Below, one piece after another: positions 47,720-55,907 of a stretch of DNA of 64,000 nucleotides. A program made the translations under genes and the position numbers. The notes under the pieces were generated by a model, which was given only the letters and a program-made list of their open reading frames with translations, searched no databases and was not told the DNA's origin. This stretch comes from a virus. The stretch's first letter is position 1, and each line of letters starts with the position of its first letter. The DNA lies in the IMG/VR virus record IMGVR_UViG_3300021170_000018, positions 1 to 64,000 of that record, one strand, 5' to 3'.

Positions 47720-48396
47720 AGAACCAGGAAGGGCAGTCATCCCTGCCCGAGCGGCGGGAGTGGGAGCAGGAGCTGAGGACGACGTTCCGCGCAGCGCTCC
47801 TGCTCAACCCCGAGGCCCATGCCCTGGCCCACATGGCCGGCGAGGTATTCGGCGCCTACGAGGAGCGCGTGGCCGCCCTGGAGGCGGAGCTCGCGCGGGC
47901 CAGGGAGGCGGCAACGAGCGGCGTCACGCCAGAGGACAGGGACACGGCCCGGCACGCCGCCACCCGCATCGTCCGCATCACAAGCCCGGAGATCGATCCG
48001 CGCGTGCGGGATGCCCTCGATTCCGCCCTGGAGGAGACGGGCCCTCCCCCGCTGGTGGTACCCGGCATCCCGGCGCTCAAGGCCCTCGCGAGGGACTACC
48101 TCGCCGCGCAGGAGGACCTGGTGCACCTCGCCAACCACGGCGCCCTGGCCGGGGTGGCGGAGGTCATCAGGGAGCGCAGGCGGCAGGTGGAGAAGGGATA
48201 CACGGCGGTGCACGACGACGCGGCGAACCCGGACGGGGGCCTCATGAGCCTGGCCGAGGACGTTCTCGCCTTCGCCATCCAGGACCGCCGCGATGGCACC
48301 GCCAGCCCGGCCGGCGATGAGGAGGGGCTGCGCGAGGCCGGAGCGCTGTGCGCGGCCGAGATCGACCGGCTGAACAGGCTCGTCACCCCGGCATGA
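47716..48396 (+). CDS. Conserved phage protein, HDD/EIDRL type
   Basis: A 226-aa protein. The N-terminal 75 residues are coiled coil. The C-terminus VIRERRRQVEKGYTAVHDD, LAEDVLAFAI and ALCAAEIDRLNRL follows a widespread phage family with the pattern ER.RQ..KGYT..HDD...AEIDRL, often found near nucleotide-metabolism genes. The helical pattern is compatible with an all-alpha NTP-pyrophosphohydrolase relative, but catalytic residues cannot be assigned. Confidence 0.72.
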   Translation: MKNQEGQSSLPERREWEQELRTTFRAALLLNPEAHALAHMAGEVFGAYEERVAALEAELARAREAATSGVTPEDRDTARHAATRIVRITSPEIDPRVRDALDSALEETGPPPLVVPGIPALKALARDYLAAQEDLVHLANHGALAGVAEVIRERRRQVEKGYTAVHDDAANPDGGLMSLAEDVLAFAIQDRRDGTASPAGDEEGLREAGALCAAEIDRLNRLVTPA

Positions 48397-48704
48397 GGCA
48401 GCGCGTCATCACCCCGCCTCGTCCCGCCGGGGCGGCCGTCCGCGCCTGGCGGGCCGTGCGGTGGCGGGTGCGCGACTGGCACCGCACCCTGTGCTTCGCG
48501 TCCGTGACCAGGCGGCCCCGCTACTGGGGCATCATGGCGGCGCTCAGCGCCACCGGCACCGCGCTGCTGTCAGGGTCCCCGCTGCTGGGGACCGGGGTGG
48601 CATGGGCCGCCGCCGGGGCGCTGGGCGCATCCGCCGTCATCCTGCTGCTCATCGACGCGCTGCGCGGCACGGGAGACAGCGGATCACGAGGCGGGACCTG
48701 TTAG
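48393..48704 (+). CDS. Two-helix membrane protein
   Basis: A 103-aa protein with two membrane segments, IMAALSATGTALLSG and GVAWAAAGALGASAVILLLI, and a strongly basic N-terminus (RAWRAVRWRVRDWHR). ATGA overlap. Function unknown. Confidence 0.72.
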   Translation: MRQRVITPPRPAGAAVRAWRAVRWRVRDWHRTLCFASVTRRPRYWGIMAALSATGTALLSGSPLLGTGVAWAAAGALGASAVILLLIDALRGTGDSGSRGGTC

Positions 48705-48716
48705 GGGAGGCTGGCC

Positions 48717-49127
48717 GTGGGCTACATGAGGCATGACGCGGTGATCGTGACCGCAAGCGGATGGGCGGTGGACGGGACCGCGAGAGACGTCCCCGTGCCG
48801 GACGTGGAGGCGTTCCGCCAGTCGCTGCCGGAGGAGTGGCGGCCCCTGGTGGTCGGCCCGGTGACATCCGTCGTCAACGGGTACCAGAGCTTCGCCTTCC
48901 TCCCGGACGGCTCCAACGAGGGGTGGGAGGACTCAGAGAAGGGGGACGAGTACCGGGAGCGGTTCGCGGCCCTGTTCTCGTTCGCCTTCGAGGACGGCTC
49001 GTCGCCGTTCAGCGTGCTCGTCATCAGGGCCCGCTTCGGCGGCGACGAGCCTGCCGACGGCAGTGAGCAGGAGGTCATCGTGTCCACCCGCCCGCCGTTG
49101 CCCGTCCGGGAGGAGCCAGGCCTGTGA
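48717..49127 (+). CDS. Hypothetical protein
   Basis: A 136-aa protein with GTG after GGGGAGG. Strand-rich, with NGYQSFAFLPDGSNEGWEDS and FSVLVIRARFGGDEP. It ends at the next promoter. Confidence 0.7.
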   Translation: MGYMRHDAVIVTASGWAVDGTARDVPVPDVEAFRQSLPEEWRPLVVGPVTSVVNGYQSFAFLPDGSNEGWEDSEKGDEYRERFAALFSFAFEDGSSPFSVLVIRARFGGDEPADGSEQEVIVSTRPPLPVREEPGL

Positions 49128-49156
49128 TAGCAAGGAAAGCCGTATTAACGTATAGT
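49126..49156 (+). promoter_or_regulatory. Conserved element with adjacent -10 boxes
   Basis: GATAGCAAGGAAAGCCGTAT is followed by TATTAA and, 8 bases on, TATAGT (49151-49156). A short frame MHASRAG (49190-49213) with its own GAAAGGGAG site precedes the next gene. Confidence 0.68.
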
Positions 49157-49219
49157 GGGGGGAACACCGCGAGGGAAAGGGAGTCCCCCATGCACGCGAG
49201 CAGGGCCGGGTAGCCGGCG

Positions 49220-49489
49220 ATGCCACGACAGAGGGAAAGCGCCGTCCCCCTCGCCGAGGCGATCGGGTCCGTCATGATGGGAGCGGCCGTCGGGTGGGGC
49301 ACCGGCTGGACCGGGGAACTGCCGGACGGGATGAACTACAAGCTCGGATTCGAGGACGTCCCCGGTGACGACATGGCCTTCATCACGATGGTCACCGAAT
49401 CGGAGGGCCCGCGCTGGCCGGGGCATGACAGCAGCGGGCACGAGGGCAGGCGGTTCATGGTCCGCGTCACCGTCGAGGAACTGCCGTGA
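49220..49489 (+). CDS. Hypothetical protein
   Basis: An 89-aa protein. A Gly-rich N-terminal helix (VMMGAAVGWGTGW) leads to a strand-rich rest (MNYKLGFEDVPGDDMAFITM). It follows the 7-codon MHASRAG leader frame. No family recognised. Confidence 0.7.
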   Translation: MPRQRESAVPLAEAIGSVMMGAAVGWGTGWTGELPDGMNYKLGFEDVPGDDMAFITMVTESEGPRWPGHDSSGHEGRRFMVRVTVEELP

Positions 49490-49797
49490 GCGTCCCGGAG
49501 CTGCCCAGGCGGACGGTGACCGTGCACTGCAAGCGGTCCGGGTATGACGTCTACATCGGGCGCCCCGGCCCCTGGGGCAACCCGTTCACCATCGGCCGCG
49601 ACGGCACCCGGCAGGAGGTCATCCGGAAGTACGAGGAGCACCTGCTCGCCAGTCATGCCCTCCTTGAGCTAGTCCCCGAGCTGGCCGGCATGACCCTGGG
49701 GTGCTGGTGCTCCCCGCGCCCGTGCCACGGCGACGTGCTCGCCCGCTACGCGAACGACCCCGCCCTCCTCGCCGCCGCCCTGCTGGACGCCCCGTGA
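49486..49797 (+). CDS. DUF4326-family protein
   Basis: A 103-aa protein matching the DUF4326 pattern throughout: YDVYIGRPGPWGNPFTIGRD, EVIRKYEEHLL, and GCWCSPRPCHGDVLARY. The conserved Cys and His at the end could form a metal or active site. The family is frequent in phages and bacteria and its reaction is unknown. Confidence 0.85.
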   Translation: MSVPELPRRTVTVHCKRSGYDVYIGRPGPWGNPFTIGRDGTRQEVIRKYEEHLLASHALLELVPELAGMTLGCWCSPRPCHGDVLARYANDPALLAAALLDAP

Positions 49798-49985
49798 ACG
49801 GGCAGTGCGCCGGCATCCGGGAGCAGGCCAGGGAACGCGCCCTCGCCGAGTACGGGGACCTGAGCCGCCGCGAGCTGAGGCGGACCGAGGACCTGCTGCT
49901 GAGGGCCGCCAGCGAACAGGTCGGCAGGGCCGACCGCGAGGTGCTGGACGGGGAGCTGGCTGCCGTTGCCGAGCTGCTGGGATGA
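49794..49985 (+). CDS. Small coiled-coil protein
   Basis: A 63-aa charged helical protein (REQARERALAEYGDLSRREL) with GTGA overlap. Confidence 0.68.
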   Translation: MNGQCAGIREQARERALAEYGDLSRRELRRTEDLLLRAASEQVGRADREVLDGELAAVAELLG

Positions 49986-50003
49986 TCCCCCCTCATTCGA
50001 CAA

Positions 50004-50025
50004 ATACAGCTTTACTTGCTATTGT
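50004..50025 (+). promoter_or_regulatory. Conserved promoter
   Basis: ATACAGCTTTACTTGC precedes TATTGT. The sequence TCGACA lies 17 bases upstream of the -10 and is -35-like. The next gene starts about 35 bases later with GAGGAGGG. Confidence 0.75.
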
Positions 50026-50060
50026 TGGCCTTGCAGGGGAACGACGGCGAGGAGGGTCAC

Positions 50061-50342
50061 ATGGCTTACGAACTGGTGCGAGACGGCGACTACCCGGGCA
50101 CGGACCTGCCTGTGTACAAGGTCTACCCGGCTGGCGACCCGAAGGCCCGCGCCATCGGCGAGGTCTGGGAGACCGGCGTCCGGGGCGTCTCCGGCCGGTT
50201 CATCCCCACCGGAACGCGCTTCCAGCTCTCAGGCTCATGGGAGGAGGCGCCGGTGCTTCCCGCCGGCGCCTACGCGGACGCGGCACGGGCCATGATCGCC
50301 CTTTACGAGTCGGTGCCCGCCACGCACAGCGCCACGGCCTGA
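50061..50342 (+). CDS. Hypothetical beta-rich protein
   Basis: A 93-aa protein with GAGGAGGG before the ATG. YELVRDGDYPGTDLPVYKVY and FIPTGTRFQLSGSW. No family recognised. Confidence 0.7.
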   Translation: MAYELVRDGDYPGTDLPVYKVYPAGDPKARAIGEVWETGVRGVSGRFIPTGTRFQLSGSWEEAPVLPAGAYADAARAMIALYESVPATHSATA

Positions 50343-50370
50343 CCGGCGCGATGAACAGCAGGAGCACCTG

Positions 50371-50556
50371 ATGAGCAACTACACGATCCTCGTCACCGAC
50401 CGCAAGCTGGGCGGCACGTCAGCCCATGGCCTGTTCAGGTCCATGGCCAAGGCGAACCAGGTCATCGAGCGGTGCTTCCGGGACCTTAGCGCGGTCGAGT
50501 ACCGCGACCCCGAGGAGTACGACGTCGAGGCCAAGATCATCAACGGGGTTGAGTGA
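50371..50556 (+). CDS. Hypothetical small protein
   Basis: A 61-aa alpha/beta protein (MSNYTILVTDRKLGGTSAHG; MAKANQVIERCFRDLSAV). Confidence 0.7.
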   Translation: MSNYTILVTDRKLGGTSAHGLFRSMAKANQVIERCFRDLSAVEYRDPEEYDVEAKIINGVE

Positions 50557-50557
50557 G

Positions 50558-50710
50558 ATGACGAAGACCGAGCGCGAGGCTGCGTGCCTGCGGTTCGTAT
50601 GCCCCTCCTGCCACGCGGAGGCGGGCAGCAAGTGCAAGGACAAGGGCCGGGGTCGGCTGCGCCGGATCGCGCGCCCGCACCCCGAGCGCATCGCGAAGGT
50701 GAGGGCCTGA
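50558..50710 (+). CDS. CPxC zinc-finger protein 1
   Basis: A 50-aa protein with FVCPSCHAEAGSKCKDKG and RPHPERI, the CPxCxAxxGxxC...HPxR pattern of small actinophage zinc proteins. Basic throughout, so nucleic-acid binding is plausible. Two relatives lie at 50934 and 51839. Confidence 0.78.
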   Translation: MTKTEREAACLRFVCPSCHAEAGSKCKDKGRGRLRRIARPHPERIAKVRA

Positions 50711-50937
50711 TGGCGAGGATCCCCCCGGGCCTGAAGGCGGAACTCGACCAGGAGCAGGCCAGGCGCGGCGCCGAGGTCGCGAGGCTGGCCGCGATCCTGG
50801 TGAAGCGCCGCGATGCGGGCCAGGAGACTGAGGGCAAGGTTCAGATGTTCCAGCAGTTCACGGAGCAGTACGACCCGAGGCACGTGGCCAGCCTGCTCAT
50901 CGCGGCGATCTCGCGGATCAGCGAGGAGGACCGGTGA
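50710..50937 (+). CDS. Hypothetical helical protein
   Basis: A 75-aa protein with TGATG overlap, of charged helix (LKAELDQEQARRGAEVARLA) and an acidic end (IAAISRISEEDR). Confidence 0.68.
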   Translation: MARIPPGLKAELDQEQARRGAEVARLAAILVKRRDAGQETEGKVQMFQQFTEQYDPRHVASLLIAAISRISEEDR

Positions 50938-51137
50938 GCAGGCTGTTCCACGACCAGCCGGACGCCGAGGTGCGGGCGCTAGCCTTCGCGTGCCCGCAGT
51001 GCGGGGCGAAGGCGGGCGACCGTTGCACGTCACTGCGGCAGGCGGCGTGGCCGTCGCACCTTCGCGCCCGGCTGATGAGGCCGCATCCCCGGCGGCTGGA
51101 GCTGGAGAGGGCTTCCGCCGCGAAGGGAGCATCATGA
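50934..51137 (+). CDS. CPxC zinc-finger protein 2
   Basis: A 67-aa protein with FACPQCGAKAGDRCTS and MRPHPRRLE. Same pattern as the 50558 gene with a longer acidic N-terminus. GTGA overlap. Confidence 0.78.
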   Translation: MSRLFHDQPDAEVRALAFACPQCGAKAGDRCTSLRQAAWPSHLRARLMRPHPRRLELERASAAKGAS

Positions 51138-51535
51138 GCGCTGAGTTCCGGCCGCGCCTGACCGTCGCGGACGGCGAGCGGATCATCGCCGCCCTGGAGG
51201 AGTCGCTGCACGCGTGCGACGACCGCGATGAGTCGGAGGCCATATCGGGCCTCCTGGCACGCCTCGCGCCCCTTGCGAGGACAGCAGCGGCACGCGACGC
51301 GCAGCGGTCGCGGCGGGTGAACTACCGGGTGCACCTGTACGACACCCGGGACGGCAGGTGGCGGGACAGCGCCGACTTCGCTCAGCGGCCTAGCCAGGAG
51401 GAAGCGGCCGGGGCCTTCCACCAGCTGCAGGGTCCCGGCTGGTTCGAGCTGCGGCTGTGCCGCATGTCCGGCAGGGATGAGCACCTCGCCAGCTGGACCT
51501 GGCAAGACGGCAGCCTGGGGCGGAAGGAGGCGTGA
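51134..51535 (+). CDS. Hypothetical protein
   Basis: A 133-aa protein. The first 60 residues are helical (VADGERIIAALEESLHACDD). The second half has RVNYRVHLYDTRDGRWRDSA and WFELRLCRMSGRDEHLASWT, a compact beta layout. ATGA overlap. Confidence 0.7.
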   Translation: MSAEFRPRLTVADGERIIAALEESLHACDDRDESEAISGLLARLAPLARTAAARDAQRSRRVNYRVHLYDTRDGRWRDSADFAQRPSQEEAAGAFHQLQGPGWFELRLCRMSGRDEHLASWTWQDGSLGRKEA

Positions 51536-51852
51536 TGGCACGGGGGATCGCCGGCTACGGCCGGTATGACGACGACCCAGGGCACGTCGGCTGCCCGTTC
51601 GCGAAGTCTGACATGACGCCGTGCATCGCCCGGGACGGGCACACGGCCCTGTCCAGCGGTGGCCTTCGCGTGTGCGTCGGCTGCGGGCACGCCCCCGGGC
51701 GGCTGATCACCGACCTCGGCAGGGAGTACCCGCCAGCCCGGGGACCGCAGCCAGCCAACCCGGTCGCGGCGGCCAGGAAGCTCACTGAGCTGGTCCGCGC
51801 CGCCACCGAGCCGCTCGCGAAGGGAAAGGAAGAGCCCGATGGCGCGCAGTGA
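51535..51852 (+). CDS. Zinc-like protein
   Basis: A 105-aa protein with GCPFAKSDMTPCIARDGH and VCVGCGH, two Cys pairs and two His about 25 residues apart. TGATG overlap. Function unknown. Confidence 0.7.
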   Translation: MARGIAGYGRYDDDPGHVGCPFAKSDMTPCIARDGHTALSSGGLRVCVGCGHAPGRLITDLGREYPPARGPQPANPVAAARKLTELVRAATEPLAKGKEEPDGAQ

Positions 51853-52321
51853 GCAGCACCGGCCGGTGAGCATGGCCGACCTGCTAGACCAGGCGGTGTT
51901 CTGGTGCACCAGCGAGGGCGGGATCATCCGGCTGGCCGACATGAGCCACAAGTACCTGGGCAACGTCCGCCGGTGGCTGACGGGCAACGCCGGCACCGTC
52001 CAGGAGCAGGTCGCGGCCGAGCTGTCCCGGGATGAGAACGCCGCCGGGGACAAGGCTTCCGAAGCGGGCATGCGACTCTACCTGATGGGCCAGTACGGCG
52101 ACCCCCGAGGATGGATGGACGACCAGCCGCTGGCGCGGGAGATCGACCGGCTCACGTCCGCCGAGGCGCAGGAGTCCAGGCAGGGCCGCGAGGAGCAGGT
52201 GACCGAGATCAGGGCCTGTCCCCAGTGCGGGGCGCAGCCGGGCCAGCAGTGTGTCTCGCTGTCGTCCATGAGAGGCCGCGTGCTGAACCACCCGCACGCG
52301 GCCCGGATGAGGCAGCCGTGA
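51839..52321 (+). CDS. CPxC zinc-finger protein 3, long form
   Basis: A 160-aa protein. The N-terminal 120 residues are helical. The C-terminus ACPQCGAQPGQQCVSLS ...HPHAARM is the same zinc module as at 50558 and 50934, here fused to an unrelated N-terminal domain. Confidence 0.75.
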   Translation: MARSEQHRPVSMADLLDQAVFWCTSEGGIIRLADMSHKYLGNVRRWLTGNAGTVQEQVAAELSRDENAAGDKASEAGMRLYLMGQYGDPRGWMDDQPLAREIDRLTSAEAQESRQGREEQVTEIRACPQCGAQPGQQCVSLSSMRGRVLNHPHAARMRQP

Positions 52322-52560
52322 GCGGTCGTCCGCAGTGGGAGCCCGGCATGAGGGTCGAGCTGGTCGAGCATGTCGATGCCACCAGGCAGCCCCGCGAGAA
52401 CGGCCGGGTGATCCCCGGCGAGGTCACCGAGGTGACCAGCCTCTACGTGATCGTGCGGCACGAACTGTCCAGGCGCCCGGACCCGTTCTTCGCGGACTCC
52501 GGGTGGCGGGCCTGGGACGGCATGTTCAGCTGGCGGCTGCGCCCGGCGGTCACGCCATGA
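52318..52560 (+). CDS. Hypothetical beta-rich protein
   Basis: An 80-aa protein with GTGA overlap. MRVELVEHVDATRQPRENG and a later TSLYVIVRHELSRRP suggest a small barrel. No family recognised. Confidence 0.7.
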   Translation: MSGRPQWEPGMRVELVEHVDATRQPRENGRVIPGEVTEVTSLYVIVRHELSRRPDPFFADSGWRAWDGMFSWRLRPAVTP

Positions 52561-52895
52561 GCGCCCGCCGGTGCCCCGCCTGCGGGTACACGGACCCGCA
52601 CCCGGTAGTCACCCACCAGGAGTGCAGGAAGCGGGCCAGGGAGGCCGCCCTGCAGCGCGCGCTGGATGATGGCCGCCCGCTGGACAGGAAGTGCCCGTCC
52701 TGCGGGCGGCTTGACGTGGAGTACAACGGCAACTACTGCTGCCGCTCCTGCGACTGGGGGCTACCAGAGGACGGCGACGTGCAGCCGTGGCTGCGCAGCC
52801 TGATCAGGCTGCGGAGGTCAATGGGGAAGGACACCGCATGGGAGGAGCAGTACCTCGACTCGCCCATGCCAGGACGGCGGGGAGGAAACCGGTGA
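52557..52895 (+). CDS. Double zinc-ribbon protein
   Basis: A 112-aa protein with RCPACGYTDPHP, KCPSCGRLDVEYNG and CCRSCDWG: at least two four-Cys sites joined by a basic helix. Nucleic-acid binding is likely but unproven. Confidence 0.75.
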   Translation: MSARRCPACGYTDPHPVVTHQECRKRAREAALQRALDDGRPLDRKCPSCGRLDVEYNGNYCCRSCDWGLPEDGDVQPWLRSLIRLRRSMGKDTAWEEQYLDSPMPGRRGGNR

Positions 52896-53452
52896 GCGCC
52901 AGGGACGAGTGGAGGTCAGCCCGCACCCTGGAGGACCTGGGCGAGCTGACGGCCAGGTGGCTGGAGGGCAGCCTGGATTCGGTGCCCGGCCACTCAGGAC
53001 CGCCAGCGGATGAGACGCGCTGCATCGCGCCCACTCTGGCCGTCCTGAACAGGGCGGGGTACGTGACTACGTCCTCCCAGCCGGGACTCACCTCCTGGGA
53101 GGACGGCTGCCAGTGGCGGCAGCGGGCCTTCGTCACGGGCCTGACGGGCTACCGGGCAGCGGTGGCCATGAGCAACGCGATGCTGCCGCTTGGGTACTGG
53201 GTCATCGTGAGCCATACCCCCCGCCGGGGGCGCCCTGGCAGGGACCTCCCCGTGACCTGCCAGGGCGACCGGGAGGTCACCGGCGCGGGCCGCGCCCGGT
53301 CGCTGGGCGACCTGCGGAACTGGCACACGGGATTCGGGCGGTGCCACCCGGACGCGGTGGCCGCCGTCGCCGGCGCGCTGCAGGTGACGGTCATCGACCG
53401 CGAGTGGGGCAGCAACCTCATGTGGGACCGCCTCACCGCCGTCGTTGCGTGA
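52892..53452 (+). CDS. DUF6919-like protein
   Basis: A 186-aa protein. EWRSARTLEDLGELTARWLE, DETRCIAPTLAVLNRAGYVT, TSSQPG and WRQRAFVTGL follow the DUF6919 pattern of Streptomyces and relatives, which supports an actinobacterial host. The C-terminus ends with VTVIDREWGSNLMWDRL. Reaction unknown. Confidence 0.82.
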   Translation: MSARDEWRSARTLEDLGELTARWLEGSLDSVPGHSGPPADETRCIAPTLAVLNRAGYVTTSSQPGLTSWEDGCQWRQRAFVTGLTGYRAAVAMSNAMLPLGYWVIVSHTPRRGRPGRDLPVTCQGDREVTGAGRARSLGDLRNWHTGFGRCHPDAVAAVAGALQVTVIDREWGSNLMWDRLTAVVA

Positions 53453-53474
53453 ATACAGCTTTTCTTGCTATAGT
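53453..53474 (+). promoter_or_regulatory. Conserved promoter
   Basis: ATACAGCTTTTCTTGC precedes TATAGT (53469-53474). TTGCGT lies 18 bases upstream of it. The next gene starts at 53511 with a normal leader. Confidence 0.78.
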
Positions 53475-53510
53475 GGACCTGTAGGCCACCAGCGAGGGGA
53501 GCACCCGACG

Positions 53511-53678
53511 ATGAGCAGGGAAACGGCGCGAAGGATCGCCAGGAGCCTGGACGTGATAGCCCGCAAGCCCGGCGGCGCAGACGGCGCGGACCTTTCCTTC
53601 ATCAGTGACTTCTACTACCGCCTGAGCGCGGCCGACGCCCGGAAGGTCTTCCGCTACACCACGGCGTTCCCGTCATGA
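53511..53678 (+). CDS. Hypothetical small protein
   Basis: A 55-aa protein with GAGGGGAGC upstream. RETARRIARSLDVIARKPGG and LSAADARKVFRYTT; basic and helical. Confidence 0.7.
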   Translation: MSRETARRIARSLDVIARKPGGADGADLSFISDFYYRLSAADARKVFRYTTAFPS

Positions 53679-54547
53679 CGCCGCGCGAGCACGACGAGAA
53701 GCAGGCGGCGCTGGATGGCGACCTCGGCATGGCCCTGGCACGGCGGACGACGGCCCGCAATGCCGTCCACCGGCTGGCCGGCGACAAGCTGCGCTGGCAC
53801 GGCCGCGTCCAGGAGTGGGGGATGAGCTACGACGGGGCGCTCATGGCCGTGGCGGGGACCGCCCGGGAGGGCGTGGACCCGGTGGCCGTCACCGCCGCCA
53901 GGACGCTGGCCGATGCGGAGTTCTGGAGCAAGAGCGTTGCGGCCCTGAAGGACAAGATCTCGGTCATGGAGGCCGTCTACCGCAAGGACCCGTGGCCCCG
54001 CTACTTCCCCTGCCTCAACTCCGACGGCCACGTCCACCGCTCCGAGCGCGGCTGCAGCACCCTCCGCTACGACACCGCGATGGGGTGGGACACCAGCCTG
54101 TCAGGGCAGCCGGTCGAGGCGTGCATCGCGAAGCTGGGGCCGCGCCTGTGCTCGGTGTGCTTCCCCGACGCCCCGGCCGAGCACTGCCGGTCGCTGAGCG
54201 ACATCACCCGCGCCGACCGCGAGGCCGCCAGGGCGGCCCGGCAGGAGGCCAGGTACGCCAAGCGGCTCCGCGATAACGAGCGGTTCCGGGAGACTGCCCA
54301 TCCCCAGTGGTGCGAGACCGTGGCCCGCTGCAAGGAGATCCTGCGCGATGAGGTCGAGTACCGCGACTACTACGGGCGCGGCGAGCACTCCAGTCACGCC
54401 GCCTCGGTAACGGACGCGGCCAGGGCCGCCGAGGTGCTGCTGGCCCGCGAGGCCGCCATCCCGGGCACCGGCGCCACCCAGGACGAGATCGACCGCATCA
54501 TCGCCAGCGCGGTGAAGAGGAACCGGAAGGACGGCGCGAGGATCTGA
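53675..54547 (+). CDS. Conserved phage protein with Cys sites
   Basis: A 290-aa protein. A helical N-terminal 100 residues is followed by FPCLNSDGHVHRSERGCSTL and RLCSVCFPDAP, which could be one metal site, then a long charged coiled coil (REAARAARQEARYAKRLRDN). Such proteins occur in actinophages; function unknown. Confidence 0.75.
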   Translation: MTPREHDEKQAALDGDLGMALARRTTARNAVHRLAGDKLRWHGRVQEWGMSYDGALMAVAGTAREGVDPVAVTAARTLADAEFWSKSVAALKDKISVMEAVYRKDPWPRYFPCLNSDGHVHRSERGCSTLRYDTAMGWDTSLSGQPVEACIAKLGPRLCSVCFPDAPAEHCRSLSDITRADREAARAARQEARYAKRLRDNERFRETAHPQWCETVARCKEILRDEVEYRDYYGRGEHSSHAASVTDAARAAEVLLAREAAIPGTGATQDEIDRIIASAVKRNRKDGARI

Positions 54548-54762
54548 TGACCGATGAGGAGCGGGCCGCGCTGCATGAGATGGCGCGGCCCGAGAACCAG
54601 TCCAGCGACGCGGTCCGGTACCGCATCGCCAGGAACGAGTGCGAGATCGAGCGGCACCTCGGGACGGCGGCCTGGCATGAAGCCAAGGCCCTGGAGCTGC
54701 AGGACGAGAACGAGCACATGCGAGCCGTGCTGGAGGCCAGGAAGGAAGGGGCGGGGACCTGA
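54547..54762 (+). CDS. Hypothetical helical protein
   Basis: A 71-aa protein with TGATG overlap. EERAALHEMARPENQS, then AKALELQDENEHMRAVLEAR coiled coil. Confidence 0.68.
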   Translation: MTDEERAALHEMARPENQSSDAVRYRIARNECEIERHLGTAAWHEAKALELQDENEHMRAVLEARKEGAGT

Positions 54763-54953
54763 TGATGTACGTGATCAGCTTCAGCGCCAGGGTGAGGCCG
54801 AACGACCGCGAGCGGACCGAGTTCCGCGAGGAGGTCGACGCCCACAACCAGCAGGTCGCCCTGCTGAAGGCCGGGATGGCGATCGCCGGGCGCGGCGAGT
54901 CGTTCATCGGCTCCAGCATGCAGGGCCTGGCCATCAGGCGGCGGTCGTGGTGA
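54762..54953 (+). CDS. Hypothetical small protein
   Basis: A 63-aa protein with TGATG overlap. MMYVISFSARVRPNDRERTE suggests a beta strand then helix. Basic C-terminus. Confidence 0.68.
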   Translation: MMYVISFSARVRPNDRERTEFREEVDAHNQQVALLKAGMAIAGRGESFIGSSMQGLAIRRRSW

Positions 54954-55336
54954 GCGGCCGGGAGCCGTGCCGGGGCGACGACGGCCTCGTCCGGCTGCTG
55001 GTCAGGCCGTCAAGGGGCGCCGCCACGATCAGCAGCCGGCTGCTGGCGCGGCTGCGCGCCGAGCTCAGGCCGCTCGGGGTAATCATCCCCGAGGGCGCCG
55101 GGCCGCGCCGCGTGAACGCCAGCGCGGCGGACCGGTGCAACGGGGCGTGGTCCTGGTGCATGGAGCCGGCCCTGTGGCCCGACGGCTCCACCGTCGGCTC
55201 CAACTACCCGATGGGCGTGATGGCGAGGTGCGCGGCATGGCGCGTCTCCCGGATAAGCCAGGTGGGCAGCTACGGAGACTTTTACGTGGACCCGTGCGAC
55301 GCCTGCATCACCCGGCACGGCCGGGTCAGGTTCTGA
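54950..55336 (+). CDS. Hypothetical protein with Cys/Trp-rich middle
   Basis: A 128-aa protein with GTGA overlap. DRCNGAWSWCMEPALWPDGS and FYVDPCDACITRHG give four or more Cys, likely a zinc site in the C-terminal half. No family recognised. Confidence 0.7.
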   Translation: MSGREPCRGDDGLVRLLVRPSRGAATISSRLLARLRAELRPLGVIIPEGAGPRRVNASAADRCNGAWSWCMEPALWPDGSTVGSNYPMGVMARCAAWRVSRISQVGSYGDFYVDPCDACITRHGRVRF

Positions 55337-55617
55337 TGGCGTCCTGGAAGACGATCGCGGGCATCCTGGCCGCCCGCATGGCGGAGACGGAGGGCGTCGC
55401 CGGCGGCTGCCCCCAGCACGGGAGCGCCTGGCGCGAGCACCACCGGGACTGCGCCTACTGCGAGGACCAGCGGGCGTACTCCGCCTGGCTGGAAGCCGGC
55501 GGCCATGACTTCCGGGAGCCGCCGTACGAGGGCAAGTCAGTATCGGTGCTTGACCTGCTGCCCAGGCACCAGGCGGCAACCAAGGAGAAGGACGGTGAGT
55601 GCATCGATGACCAGTGA
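55336..55617 (+). CDS. Zinc-like protein
   Basis: A 93-aa protein with GCPQHGSAWREHHRDCAYCE, a compact Cys/His cluster typical of small phage zinc proteins. TGATG overlap. Confidence 0.7.
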   Translation: MASWKTIAGILAARMAETEGVAGGCPQHGSAWREHHRDCAYCEDQRAYSAWLEAGGHDFREPPYEGKSVSVLDLLPRHQAATKEKDGECIDDQ

Positions 55618-55777
55618 CCGCAGGCGCAAGCAAGCCATCCGCCAGCGGATGGCGGAAGCCGGCGAGCCGTACTCGGTCGCCGCACGGCACGTTGACGAGG
55701 AGCGCGCCGCGAGGCGGCAGGCCTCGGCAGGGCCAGCGAGTGAAGCGGAGGAGGACGGCGATGAGCTACGGGACTGA
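55595..55777 (+). CDS. Small basic protein with RMAEAGEPYSVAAR motif
   Basis: A 60-aa protein. The start is GTG after AAGGAG, with an alternative ATG at 55607. The block IRQRMAEAGEPYSVAARHV follows a pattern common in small actinobacterial helical proteins. Overlaps the previous gene by 23 bases. Confidence 0.7.
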   Translation: MSASMTSDRRRKQAIRQRMAEAGEPYSVAARHVDEERAARRQASAGPASEAEEDGDELRD

Positions 55778-55907
55778 GCCAGGGCTCGTGACCGTCACGT
55801 TCGACCCCCGGGACCCGGTCAGCGTCCTGCGGGCGCTGCGCGAGGCCGTCGGCCGCGACGTGCTGAAGGTCGTCGCGGACGCGGAGGCGCTCCGTGGCGA
55901 AGGCTGA
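55761..55907 (+). CDS. Hypothetical small protein
   Basis: A 48-aa protein. VTVTFDPRDPVSVLRALREA and then a helix. ATG follows GGAGGACG. Confidence 0.65.
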   Translation: MSYGTEPGLVTVTFDPRDPVSVLRALREAVGRDVLKVVADAEALRGEG

